Assembly (NCBI RefSeq): GCF_037975245.1
Contig: NC_092575.1
Location: 27,317,841-27,381,840 of the forward strand
Source: Apostichopus japonicus
Taxonomy: Eukaryota > Echinodermata > Holothuroidea > Aspidochirotida > Stichopodidae
Length of the DNA stretch: 64,000 nt
Direction: 5' to 3'
The position numbers and the translations under genes were made by a program. Position 1 is the first letter of the stretch. Each line of letters begins with the position of its first letter. Shown here piece after piece: positions 37,950-50,322 of the stretch. The notes below the pieces were generated by a model. The model was not told the DNA's origin. It was given only the letters and a program-made list of their open reading frames with translations, and did no database searches.

Positions 37950-38870
37950 TTGTGATCACAATTTGTGATCAGATTTTTTATCAAAAGGCACTTTTTAGTT
38001 CTAAATATGGCGTAGAAAATGTAAGAAATATAAGGTCACCTACAAGCGGGTCAACAGATATGATAACATTAGTGACCTCAGATCACATGACCGTTAAGTT
38101 TGAAAATGTTCCACCACCACATTCACAACTTGTCCCAAAATATCAACCGTGTCACACCTTGGCATTGGGATTTAATTGCACTAAATGTCTGAAAATTAAC
38201 TTTGACCTCATGTAACTCAACACACAAAGGTCACCCGGAGGTCATGAACCAATTGATATTCTTGATCGGTGGGACGTGAATATAGCATCTGTAAAACTTC
38301 AAACATTTTTTTCATTGCCCATTTTCTCCCCCCAAAATAATAGTTTTTTATCATTTATTGACCTTTGTTGACCTTCGATCACATTACCGTTATGTTTGGA
38401 AACGATCCCTTACCCCATTCACAACGACTCCCAAAATATCAACCATGTCAGACCCTGTCAATGGGAGTTATTACTGTTTTTAATATATTGGTTTTTGGCA
38501 TCTAACTGGCCTTTGGTGACCTTTGAGGGCAACAAAAACAATAGGGATCTTCCTCTTACTATGGGCTATCCACCAGTTTGATCATGATACATCATTTCCT
38601 TATTGAGATACCGTGTACACAAGCCAAGCATCACATACACACACACACACACAGACATGTTTGTATTACATTCAGACCAAAGCCCCATATTGTATTTTCC
38701 ATTGTTCAAATCCACGTACCCTAACCTTAACAATACCCCATACAATAGAATTCTTCCGAGGACGTGGTGATTCTTTAGAAATCACAACCGAGGACCTGAA
38801 ATTCTTTTGTTCAAGTCCTCGGTCAGATAGCAAAACAAACGCACACACACACACACTCACCTCCACAATA
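37950..38870 (-). repeat. inverted copy of the 6.7-10.5 kb repeat complex
   Basis: Complement of the same phrases: CATGACCGTTAAGTTTGAAA, CCTTACCCCATTCACAACG, ATCAACCATGTCAGACCCTG, then the GTCCTCGG / CCGAGGAC repeat (38660-38830) and (CA)n. Same order as at 8250-8760, reversed. Confidence 0.75.
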
Positions 38871-38952
38871 ATATTGGGACCAGTAACTTGGTACGTTTTG
38901 CATCAACAATTGTTGGACCTGATTTGTGGGAACAGAATGTACACCTTATGTG

Positions 38953-39200
38953 TGGGACCTTAAAAACACACCTTTGTGGGACCAGTCCAAATATGTGAGA
39001 CCACAAAAACACACCTAAGAAATATTATTTGTGGGACCAGACCAAATTGTGGGACCAAAAAACACACCTGAGAAACATTATTTGTGGGACCAGACCAAAT
39101 TGTGGGACCAAAAAAAACACCTGAGAGACATCATTTGTGGGACCAGACCAAATTGTGGGACCAAAAAAACACACCTGAGAGACAACATTTGTGGTCCAAA
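38953..39200. repeat. 53-bp minisatellite (GTGGGACCAG...)
   Basis: GTGGGACCAGACCAAATTGT starts at 39031, 39084 and 39137, a 53-bp period, with a diverged unit before and half-units after. TGTGGGACCAAC recurs at about 40026 and 40408. Confidence 0.85.
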
Positions 39201-39889
39201 TAAAGCATGTTTCAAACTAAATTTGTGGAATCACACCCAATATGTGGGACCACAAATCTTGCTGTTCCAACATGTCTGGGACCAAAAGCAGACCTTTCAA
39301 AAGGTTTGGGTACCAATCCCAAAATGCAGGATTAACTTCTTTGTGGGACGTACCATCTAATGAACACAAATACCGAGTCTCTTTCTCTGAGAGAGAAATT
39401 AAAGGAGCTTTGGTAGTTGAAAGATAAATTATACATAAGTTTCTGTACTGTTCCCCCCCCCCCCCCCCCCCGCAAATCAGCAATAGATATTCATCCTGCA
39501 AAGATTTGCCCAAAAAAAACTGCCTCAGCAATAGCAATTTCCAACAGAAATTTCTCTAATCGGCAGAAAAAACAGTATATATATGAATTTTTCTTAAGTT
39601 GACGTCCCAGCTCAATGAGTTGGAGGAATACTGTACAGAAAGTAAGGAACACATTTATCTCTCATAACTACTTATCCTCCTTTAGCCATTAGTTGTCCTT
39701 ATCTTTTAGTCTGCACTGCTTTTATTTTGATAAATTGACCAGAGTAATTCACTTTTCATTCAGTTTGAGTTTGAACTAATACCTTTTCATGCACAACAAA
39801 CTTGGCATCAAGGTATTCTAATTCAAATTATTTCTCTGTTTAATTGATACATCAGAATAACTGCTGTTTGGTTAAAAGAACTTTTTAAG

Positions 39890-40037
39890 AAATAATGCTA
39901 AAGTTTTTTTCTATTAGTAGTGCCCAACAAGGATAGCAGCTTTATATGTATTCATACTGGGCAGAATCAACAATGTTGTCAGTTTGCACTAACATTTACA
40001 GTAGGCTCAAATGAGCACAGAAAATGTGGGACCAACC

Positions 40038-40081
<44 letters not shown>

Positions 40082-40124
40082 GTATATGTATATATATGTA
40101 TATTTATTTATATATATGTATATA

Positions 40125-40218
<94 letters not shown>

Positions 40219-40570
40219 AAGATAATTCCTGGCCCAGCATATCCTGTTTTATATCCCCACAGAATTGTTTGAGAAATACTAAGTTTTTTTTCGATTAGTA
40301 GTCCTCAATAAGGATAACAGCTTTTTATATATGTCATACTGGGCAGAAGCAACTGTGTTGTCTGTTACCCCTTTCATCTACAGTATAGGCTTCAATGAGC
40401 ACAGAAAATGTGGGACCAACCTGCTGTTGGTTAAAAGGATAAATCATGGCTAACTTGCACTTCTTGTTTTATATCCCCACCGAATTGTTTTGCAATTAAA
40501 AATTTCCTTAGTTTTACTCGATTAGTATAGTGATAACAGGGGTTGCAGCTTTATATACTACATACAAGTT
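39890..40570. repeat. three diverged tandem units, one split by (TA)n
   Basis: Units beginning near 39893, 40275 and 40497 share CATACTGGGCAGAA, CAATGAGCACAGAAAATGTG and TTTTATATCCCCACNGAATTG. The first unit has a long (TA)n insert at 40041-40214. Confidence 0.7.
40041..40214. repeat. (TA)n microsatellite with TG/TT variants
   Basis: About 174 bp of TA repeat with a few TATG and TATTTA interruptions. Confidence 0.95.
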
Positions 40571-40809
40571 GAACGCATAGGTTTCTTGCTTTGCAAAAAG
40601 CAAGGAACCAAAATGGAAATGATAGCACCATTATGCATCTAAGACAGAAATTTGACCCCCCCCCCCCCCTTCCCACACGAAAAACCTGGCTACACCCCTG
40701 TCCTTGGCAATGTTCTGACCAATTATGTTTCTAATTTTGTTGTATTACAGAACAAAATATGAAGCAAAGATAATGCATTAAGTCACCCATTATTGAAAAG
40801 TAAAGATAC

Positions 40810-43800
40810 TCACTTTCGAGTGGCAAGTAAAACATTGTGTGGGTCAATTAATTTGTTGGATAGCCCATGGGGAAGTTTCTGATCATGACATACTGCATTT
40901 AACTTAGAGATGCATTCTCGCCCGAGCTTTTGGAATTTTTTCCCATGTTTTGCTAAGAAGCAACCGTTCATAGCAACAAAAGCGTGGACCATTTCGTGAA
41001 TGATTACTTCGTACAACATAGTGTTATCAGGTATGTTGTTGCCATCAATTAGGATGAAATCAAAGCCGTCTGGATGATTTGCGTCTTTTACTGTTACACC
41101 AATAGTTTCATCCCGGGACTGGTGGAACTCCCATGTCCACTTTGCCAGCACTGCTATTTTATCACATGGATCAGGAAAAATATCTCCAAATGCAACACGG
41201 TTAATGTAACAATAAAAATCCTCAGCTATCTTCTGTTTCTCCTTCAGTACCCCACTTCGTTGTTTGATATTAATGAACTCTTGCTTTGTTTCTTCCATCT
41301 TTTGTCTTTTGGCAAGGGCATTATCTTCTTGCTTTTGTATCTTCCTCTTTCGACAAAATCTACAGATAAATTTCCCAACAGGCACAACCCCAACACATTC
41401 TTCATGAAACCATTCCATGCATATGAAACACTGCATCATAGTGTTGCCAACATCAGGGCCCCTACAAGTGCAGTAAATTTTTGCTACGATCCTCTTGTTG
41501 ACCTTGGAAAGGTTGCTCCCTTTTTCTGCCCCTATTAATGTCATTCTCTCTTCTTGAAGGCATCTTTTCAGATCAGGGTACATTCTGGATTGAGAGAAGT
41601 TTAGAGTAGAAGGCTCAATATGGAGACACAGAGCAGAAGCAAATGCAAGGGCGTATACACCACAGGACCTAGAATCTTGTTGTTGAGTGACATCCATTAC
41701 GAGAATAGTGATTTGTGGGTCCATAGACATCATCATTGAGGTGATCAGTTGAGTCATCGATAATGAGTACGCATTAGCTATCATGCTGTCATACAGCTTT
41801 ACTTCTGATTTTCGGCATCCAATGGTTGACACAGTCACCCAATGGTTTGGTAGATGAATGATCTGAACAAACTCTCCTGGTTCGATGTCAAATCCTGATG
41901 ATGATAGGGCTTTATATGGTGGTTGCAATCCCCCAACATATGGGAACTGAGCCTTTAGAAGAGATTGACCAGCTTCAATTATGGTATCTGTCAAACATTC
42001 CTGTCTTTCAAGAATCTCTAACTCCTGATTAGATAGATGCAATGATGGCACCCATAGATGACTGCGATTTGAAGATGGCTCATCTGGCTGACAGGTGAGG
42101 TCAATGATGGGTAAGTCTTTGCATTCCCCCTTTCTGGAATTTTTTCTTTCTTTGTGACCAGATAACATATCACTTCCTTGTAGCTCATCTGGGTGACATG
42201 TAAGGTCAATGACAGGTGGGTCTTTGCATTCATTACCTGAATCTTTGGTTTCCTTCTGACCAGATAAAAGATCACTTTGGTGGGGATTCAAATTTCTATC
42301 TGCTGAAGATGGTGTTGGAGGAAATCTTGATACAAAGGGACAGGAAGGGGAAATGTCTGAATGGTCCTCTAGGCTATCTCCATCATAATTCTCCTCAAAT
42401 GATCCATGGACAGTCTTGCAAGAGGATATAGTGCTGGAAACTGTGATGTTTTCAGCTCTACCCTTGGTCTCACATTTTCCAAAGAGCATTGCCCTTCCAA
42501 AGATGTTTAGGTGTACACTGTATCCAGTTGCTGCTTCAACGTTAGCAATTTGTCTGCGATTGATGTCCTTGTTGTGCAAGTCCAGCAAGTTGCGAAACAT
42601 GAATATGTGTCTTGCTGGCTTCATTTGGGTAAGAAAATTATTATTTCTATTGATCTGCTGGTGCAACTGCTCAACTACTTGTGTATTGATGAAACCATGT
42701 AGTTGAGGTACATTAGTGATCCGTCTTAGTATCTCACATTTTCTTGAGGAATTCTTTTCATGAAATCGATCATACAGACAATAGAACTCATTACATCCTG
42801 TGACAGGGTGCTGGTCATCTTCTGGTTGAAGGATGCAGAAATTATTGTGTAACCAGGGCATTTCCACCACTAATTCCTTTCTTTTGGCTAATTTCAGATT
42901 GGCCTCTGTTACCTCAGCTAACCGTCCATCATAGGGATTGAACATCTTCGGGAATCTCTTTTTTGCATGATTTGCTACCATGTGAGCCATATCAACCAGG
43001 ACAATGTTAGGCATATGTTTCAGACTTGCAAGAAGGTCCACATAATCTCTTGGACTCTCAGCCCTGACAACAAATTTAATTGCATAAACAATGCCATGTG
43101 GACATACAAGACTTGCCCAACCTCCTGAGCTACCCCAAGCTTTCTTAAAAACTTTATGAAACTTGTTTTCATCTGATGAAATTGCATTTTGTATGTGTCT
43201 GATGATGTCTGCTTTGGCCATTTTAGATAAGCCAGTTATCCTGAGGCCCTGTCCAAGTTCTCTGACTGTTCTGGTTGTACTATTGTAGAGTAATTCAATG
43301 AGACGTTCTTCCGTCATGTTGTGTACCTCTTCTTCCAATTTACCTGTTGACCTTGAAACCTTTCTGTGCTCTGTATTGATAACCACAGATCCTCTCGAAT
43401 TTGGGGCTATGTATGGTGCCCAGTTTTGGTATCCAGGAATGACAGGAAATGGATTTTCAGTGCCACTCTTGAGAAAACCACCTGCAACTTGATGCCTTAC
43501 AACATTCTGCCAAAACTCTTCAGCATTGACAACATCGCTTTCCGGGCTCATTTCTGGAAGCTCCATCTGGCTACTATCACAATGGAATGCGCCTTTCTTA
43601 TCTAAATCCATTACAATCAGTGGAGGATAGTATCCACAACTAATGCAGGTGAAGTCATACGTCCGCTGACTCATACCTACAAAATGTAAATAGGCACCTA
43701 TCACAGTCGAGGTATTAAGGTTGATGTTCATGGCTTTGTTAAAGCACTCTACCTGGCTGCCTATTGCAATATGGGAAGCTACACTACTCTCAAGGATATT

Positions 43801-45389
43801 AAGGACTTCATAAGTAATCAAGAATAGGTCATTGTAGTTGTGTATGCCATCAGTGACCTCCTGGTACCTGTACGGCAGATGGCATTGTTGACACAACTTC
43901 ACATATGTTGATACTATGTTGATTCCGGAAATGGAAAATACTTTGGCTTTATTTGATACGAGTGTTGGCTTGGATAAAGGTATATGACACGAAAAGCATG
44001 TGGTCTCTGTGGGGACAAAATGATCTGGAATTTTCTTCCTTTTTTTCCAAGCTTCTGGTATGGGATGCTGAATTTTCTTCTGGTCAAGAAGATATTTTGT
44101 CATTTGTTTGATAACATCTCCTTTATCTGGAGGGTAAATCTCACTTTGCTTTACGGATGAAGTAAGTCTGTCCTCACAGATCTTTTGGTCTGTTTCATTG
44201 TTGCTGTCAAGGCCAGGAGCAAGTTCCGAAATATTGTAACCCCTCTGGGCAAGAAACCACAACACAATAGACTTGTGTAGGCAATTCTGTTTTCTTCTAC
44301 AGCAAGAGCAGTCAATAGTATGGTGTGTCACATGAAATGAGACCACACACCTCTTCAATCGGCAGTAGTTATGTACAGTCCCATCAAATACAGAATAGTG
44401 CAAATAGATGTCACCTGTTGTTGATGGAAACTGAATGACTGCTTGACAGTTGTTTGCTTCAGCTTTAGCTCTGATGCTTTTTGCCCCCTTTATACTTGAA
44501 TCAGAGATTAACTTGTGCTCTCCCTCACTGGACAGGGAATGTAAAATATCATCTTCCAGTACTACAACATCAGGTTCAGGTGCACATTTGGAAGCAATCT
44601 GCAAATGTCTGCATTCAAAAGACTTGTATCCAGATCGACTAGCAATTTCTGCAGTGTGTATGCATTCTGAAATTTCACATAACACTTCTTTGGTAACTGC
44701 ATCACAGACTTTCTTTTGCACATGACAAGGAAAGTTCACCCCACTGTTTGTTTTTCTTACCATGTAAATTCCATTTTCACTGTCCACACATACTCCATAT
44801 GCCTTTCTGTCTTCTCCATGCTGTTGTTCAATGTGCCTCTTAAGACTGCATTTTTGCAAAGTCCTCGAACACATTTCACAGGTGACTCTATCTTGTGTAT
44901 TCCTGCTTATGCTGACTTCATTGGCATCATCCACTAAGTCGGTCTTTTGCTGGACTTTCTCTTTCTTCACATTCCTTTCCCTTGGGTTTCCTCTTTCTAG
45001 AACTTCCTCAGCATTTCTCTTCTCTTCATGAAGCAATTCCTTGTCTTCTGATTTGTTAATGATGAGAAGTTTACAATAGCCTTGCTCTTTCCAGCATTTA
45101 CTAACATGCTTCTCAAAATCAATTCTTCTCCGTAATGTTTTGTCACATATGAAACAATGGAAATGATGGAAACTTTCCGATGATTTACTAGGCAAATCTG
45201 AATGAGGAATTTTACATAACAAACATGTAACACCATTAAAATGTAAGTTTGATTTACTTTGTAAATGACTTTTCACGTGTCTCCTGTACCTGGATGGTGC
45301 CGAACAATTGAAACTGCACAAGGTACATCTCGTTGACATGGATTGACTTCTGTCCTGCTGAAAGTCATCTTCTCTGACAACAGTCGATG
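40810..45389 (-). CDS. KDZ/Zisupton-type transposase with SUMO-protease, PHD and SprT domains (exon 2)
   Basis: Numbering follows the two-exon protein (1,563 aa). C2H2 fingers lie near 59-79, 116-136 and 208-228. A SWIM finger is at 398-409 (C-x-C...C-x-H). A zinc-ribbon is at 502-540. The transposase core begins CISCGYYPPLIVMD (Asp632), followed by a SAP-like helix pair near 740-775, VLVDMAHMVANH (Asp837) and NTQVVEQLHQQ (Glu944), a plausible D-D-E set. SUMO-interacting motifs VIDLT (1097) and IIDLT (1132) sit in a ~35-residue duplication. Ulp1 catalytic residues His1220, Asp1238, Gln1274 and Cys1280 are intact. A PHD finger is at 1344-1383. A SprT domain has HEMVH (1502-1506) and a distal His1519. 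Acceptor TTTCTTTTACAG|CA sets the start in phase 1. The open frame extends to 45600, but that part is intron and CATA repeat. Stop TGA overlaps a donor-like AAA|GTGAGT. All frames and key residues are intact. Confidence 0.9.
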
Positions 45390-48018
45390 CTGTAAAAGAA
45401 AAATAGATCTCACATTGAAAATTGCTCAACCACTTTTGAAAGGGTGCTTCATGACATGTGACTTGCACACATGCATACAGTACATACATACACACATACA
45501 TGCACACACATACATACATACATACAGATACATACATACACACACACATAATGACACACGGTACATACCGTGTGCATACTGTTATGTAATAATATAACAA
45601 TCACCCTGTAATTTCAACTTGCCCTAGTTCCTATTATGTTATCTAGTACCATACCATAGCATATTAGTAACTCTCTTTGACAACTTAGAGAAGTCTGTTA
45701 TGTATTTCTTTACAGCTATTACTCATTCGATTATGCTACGTACTGTGTAACAGTCGAAACTGTTGATGTTTAAGTTATCCCAGAAATTTCATCCAATCTG
45801 GCTTCTCTAATGAGTGTGATATTCAAGAAGAGTTCGGTAACCCTCTGATCAACTCAGAGTGAGGATCTGCCAATTGAGTGGTAGAGGTTCTAGTCAGAGG
45901 ATGGTCTAACTAGGTCCCCTCACCCTGAAAGAGTTTTTTGAAAATTTAGACCTTAGATTTTGACTGTTAAGTTAGCTAGTAGAAAGTTAAGTAAACTTAT
46001 ATCATAGTGAAGACAGCATTTTTCACATGGATAATTGTCAATAAATAAGAACTACTTGACTTTTAACTCCAGTGGAACTCTCTTCTTTCTGGCTTTTTCT
46101 TTTCCAGGAAACCCCTATATTTAAAGGACCGCAAATACCCCTAACATCCCTGCTATGTTACCATACTTGTGTCAGCGTACTGTACAGTATATATACAAAC
46201 TTCACCTCAAGTGCACAATGCAAGTGGTAACTTCAATCTAATCACTCCTGGCACACTGAAGCATCAACATGCCCCCTGCGGTGTTTCTCATAGGAGCTGC
46301 CACAATCCGCCACACAACTACAAGTACAAGTTACCTCACAGGTGCATGTTTAAAGTCCTGGGAAGAGACAAGCAATCAAGTTTAGGTGTCTTACCCAAGG
46401 ACACACAAACGCAATGACCATAACAGGACTCGACCACAGCCCATCTTCTTAACCACTTGGCCATCAATTTCAATATAAGAATTCAATATAAATATAAAAC
46501 AAAATGTAGAAACTGTTCAAATTAGAAATACTCTGGTCTCATTGCTCCCGTCTCACATAATTCATCTGTGTTGTGTTTGATAAAATGTTGGAACATTGGC
46601 TAAATAAGTCCTGAAAAGAAAAGAAAAAACAAAAGCAGAAGAAGAAGGCAAACAAACCTTAAAGCTACTAACAAAACCAGAGCTTCATAAACATATGTTA
46701 GCACCCGATTTTCAAATGTCCAAAATTTCAAGAAAACAAATTTGGTACTATCTCCTTTATTGGAACTTATAGCAGAACTATTCAAGTAGTGGGACTGTGT
46801 AGTACTTGACTACACTGAAGTGAGGAATCGAGCCTGTGTGAACAAAATCTTCTAGGGGTATGAATGATGGTTAAGGAGAGCAACACAAGTTGACTTTATG
46901 TTATTTATATCCAATTTTAGATTTTCTGTGGCAAAACCAATTTCCAACATTCCAATTCATTCAAGTTATAACACCTTTGCTTGCCCTGTTTATGCATATG
47001 AAGCATACAGTGAAGTGCACATAATCTGCCAATGGAATTGAACCACTTGTAGAAATTACTTCTACATCACCAGAACAGATTTTACTGCATCACTGAGTCA
47101 ACATAAAAATTAAAAAGTTAGTGAACAAATTGAACTCATTAATATGTGTACTTAACCCATTTCAAATGTTTACAACAGGCTCAATAACACCTGCCATGGT
47201 ATTCTTCCAAACTGACATGAAATGGATGTCATACAATTTTTTTCTTGTAACAGGTACTGCACTATCATCTACCTTGCTGACAGGTACAGTAGCAAAACAT
47301 TACTGACGTGTTGACACTGAAATACCTGATTTCCAAATTATTGTCCTTTTGGCAATGTTTGAAAGAGTCATAACTAAGAACAAAACAACATTCATGGCCT
47401 GTATCTCTGTTTATGTTCAGATCAAGTTGTGTTGATAGTTCTGCAAGACATTCCCTACAGGCATGAACAAAAATATTCTGCTGCATTATGTTTGTAAACA
47501 GAAGGAATGCTTGTTTATGCTTTGATCCAAGTTCGGAATTTGCTCATACATTGTGAAATAGCCAAAATTTGGGGAAAGGAAACATGTATTTATTGGGACA
47601 GTGTGAGTGTCTACTGTCTTTCAGCACTGAGAGAGTTGATTTGGTTTCTAGTCTGTTTTTATATTCAAATGCATAATTGGACTTATAGACAATTGAAAGC
47701 AGTATATCAACACCAGGGTGAGAGTGGCATCAAATTTAAATTGTTGTAAATTATGGGTGATGCAAGCTCAAGGCAATTAACACATTGTGGAGGTATTTTA
47801 TTGCTAGTGTTACCAGCTTTTGACCAGGATTGGCATCCTTTTTTCTCATGTCAGAAGAAAAAACTGGTAAAAAAACACAGTAATAGTAAAACAGAATAGT
47901 GCAACAGTTAAATAACTAAAAACAACACAACAGTCGATAACAAAAGTAACACAAATAGTAAAATGTGGCTATACCAATTGAAAACTGTAGCTTGCAACTA
48001 TACAGCACTGTACAGTAC
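45390..48018 (-). other. intron of the transposase gene
   Basis: Donor CAAG|GTACTG at 48019/48018 and acceptor at 45391/45390. Contains a CATA/CACA microsatellite (45478-45560) and a SINE. No other exon seen. Confidence 0.6.
46250..46467 (-). mobile_element. tRNA-derived SINE
   Basis: On the minus strand it starts GATGGCCAAGTGGTTAAGAA (A-box-like), then GGTCGAGTCCTG (B-box-like, compare GGTTCGANTCC), then TCCTTGGGTAAGACACCTAA, a core phrase found in many SINE tails. The 3' limit is uncertain. Lies in the transposase intron, same orientation as the gene. Confidence 0.6.
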
Positions 48019-48130
48019 CTTGGTAGACTGGTGGAGGATGGAGATGATGGCATCGATAATGCCAGTACAACACTGCTGCTGATGGATACTCATCTCCACA
48101 GACATGACACTTGGAAACGTCTTCTGCCAT
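48019..48130 (-). CDS. transposase gene exon 1 (start codon and first zinc finger)
   Basis: On the minus strand, acceptor GTATTTCAG|A is followed at once by ATG, giving a 37-codon peptide MAEDVSKCHVCGDEYPSAAV... that ends phase 1 at CAAG|GTACTG. It carries a C-x2-C...H-x3/4-H type zinc finger (Cys8, Cys11, His24, His28/29). The next exon at 45389 starts with the two bases needed (G|CA, Ala), so the junction reads ...PPVYQ-A-STVVRE. The acceptor before the ATG implies a non-coding 5' exon further up. Candidate donors for it (GGAG|GTAAGC on the minus strand) lie at 49180 and 50097 in the duplicated segment. Confidence 0.75.
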
Positions 48131-48484
48131 TCTGAAATACAATTAGGGCCACTAATACATAAAACTGAAGGAAATATATTGCAGCTGCAAACAGATGCAG
48201 AGAAACAAATCCATTGTAAAAGACGTCCTGAGGAAAGATATACAACAATTTCTTAGTGTAATATGTTAACACTTTCTCAAAGGGTTTCAAATTAGGAGTG
48301 TTCAAATAAGGCTATTGACCAAACCATTTCACAGGTAGAAAGTAAAGCCAATGAATTGAATACATTATTTGGACTTTAGTTAGGAAACCACATAGTCAGT
48401 CGTATAGTGTTCAAGGCAATCTGTTTGTGACTCAAAATTGTGGCGATGATTCAAAATTAGGTGAAAGTTGTATAGTGTGCCCTG
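48131..48484. other. non-coding, 5' intron of transposase gene
   Basis: Nothing recognised besides the acceptor of exon 1 at its left edge. Confidence 0.35.
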
Positions 48485-50322
48485 TATAGTGTGCCCCCAG
48501 CTGCTACAGTAGCTTTAATAATGAAGCCTTCAGTACAATTGATGTGAGATAATTAAAGTCACCGGTTTTAACAACATCACCGTTAGCAGGCTCACTCCTG
48601 ATTGCCAAAGTACAAACAGCAAACTATATCATCATCCCAACTGTTGGAGAGTACAGGTAGTTTACAACATCAACACTAGTGATAATTACATGAACTTGAC
48701 TTACTGGAGTTGATCATTGAGAACTGATACCATACAGAAATGACAAATTAACTACTTTTACTTTACAACACTTAAAATCATGACGTGTAAACAAATCTCA
48801 CCACTCCTCCCAGGCATATCGATCCTGACAATACACATCATAAAGGCCTAGAGGCTAGAGTAAGAACCCTCAGCTCCATCACTTACTTAGTGTCAGTGCA
48901 GTAGGGTGCGTCGGTGTGAGCAATAACAGATACCGATAAACAGCTGACCAAAATCAGTTATTATCGGATATATACCAGAAGAAACACTTGCCGATTGCCG
49001 ATACATACACAACTGTACTATCAAACACTTAGCATGCATCGCATGGACACTATTCTAGCCTACAATTGTGTTTGCAGTTAAATGACGATATTCCCATCTA
49101 TGCTCTTTCTTTTGCAGCATTTTATTTACTAAAACTTTGATCAAAAAGAAAAGAAAGTACAAAAATCAGTGTTGCTTACCTCCTTCAATACAACGCGAAT
49201 GTACAGTTACAGTACACTCCACTGTGAGGCCAGCCCAGTCCAACCACAAGCTGTATGTTATTGTAGTACTGTAGTTGACTGTGGCATATAACTGGTGTGG
49301 GAGAGCAAGTGACAATAGTTACCAAGCTAGAAAAGAAATGAAAGAGACTTTATCGGTAGAACCATTTGGCAGGAAACTGTACTTGCGGTACGGTTACTAC
49401 TATATAGTGTGCCCCCAGCTGCTACAGTAGCTTTAATAATGAAGCCTTCAGTACAATTGATGTGAGATAATTAAAGTCACCGGTTTAACAACATCACCGT
49501 TAGCAGGCTCACTCCTGATTGCCAAAGTACAAACAGCAAACTATATCATCATCCCAACTGTTGGAGAGTACAGGTAGTTTACAACATCAACACTAGTGAT
49601 AATTACATGAACTTGACTTACTGGAGTTGATCATTGAGAACTGATACCATACAGAAATGACAAATTAACTACTTTTACTTTACAACACTTAAAATCATGA
49701 CGTGTAAACAAATCTCACCACTCCTCCCAGGCATATCGATCCTGACAATACACATCATAAAGGCCTAGAGGCTAGAGTAAGAACCCTCAGCTCCATCACT
49801 TACTTAGTGTCAGTGCAGTAGGGTGCGTCGGTGTGAGCAATAACAGATACCGATAAACAGCTGACCAAAATCAGTTATTATCGGATATATACCAGAAGAA
49901 ACACTTGCCGATTGCCGATACATACACAACTGTACTATCAAACACTTAGTATGCATCGCATGGACACTATTCTAGCCTACAATTGTGTTTGCAGTTAAAT
50001 GACGATATTCCCATCTATGCTCTTTCTTTTGCAGCATTTTATTTACTAAAACTTTGATCAAAAAGAAAAGAAAGTACAAAAATCAGTGTTGCTTACCTCC
50101 TTCAATACAACGCGAATGTACAGTTACAGTACACTCCACTGTGAGGCCAGCCCAGTCCAACCACAAGCTGTATGTTATTGTAGTACTGTAGTTGACTGTG
50201 GCATATATAATTGGTGTGGGAGAGCAAGTGACAATAGTTACCAAGCTAGAAAAGAAATGAAAGAGACTTTATCGGTAGAACCATTTGGCAGGAAACTGTA
50301 CTTGCGGTACGGTTACTACTAT
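48485..50322. repeat. 918-bp tandem duplication
   Basis: GTGTGCCCCCAGCTGCTACA starts near 48491 and 49409. The copies stay nearly identical to CTTGCGGTACGGTTACTACT (to 49402 and 50322), differing by a handful of bases and small indels (GGTTTTAAC/GGTTTAAC; ATATAACTGG/ATATATAATTGG). Recent by eye. It may hold the promoter or 5' exon of the minus-strand transposase gene. Confidence 0.9.

Noticed and set aside
40011-40298. Ile-Tyr repeat frames on both strands
   Set aside because: Translations of (TA)n.
44997-45236. Alternative-frame ORFs inside the transposase exon
   Set aside because: They overlap the intact long frame and carry none of its motifs; coding-strand shadows.
45390-45600. Start of the transposase frame at 45600
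   Set aside because: The first 70 residues are translated intron and a CATA/CACA microsatellite (Cys/Tyr/Val/Met repeats); a good acceptor at 45390 and a matching upstream exon explain the true N-terminus.
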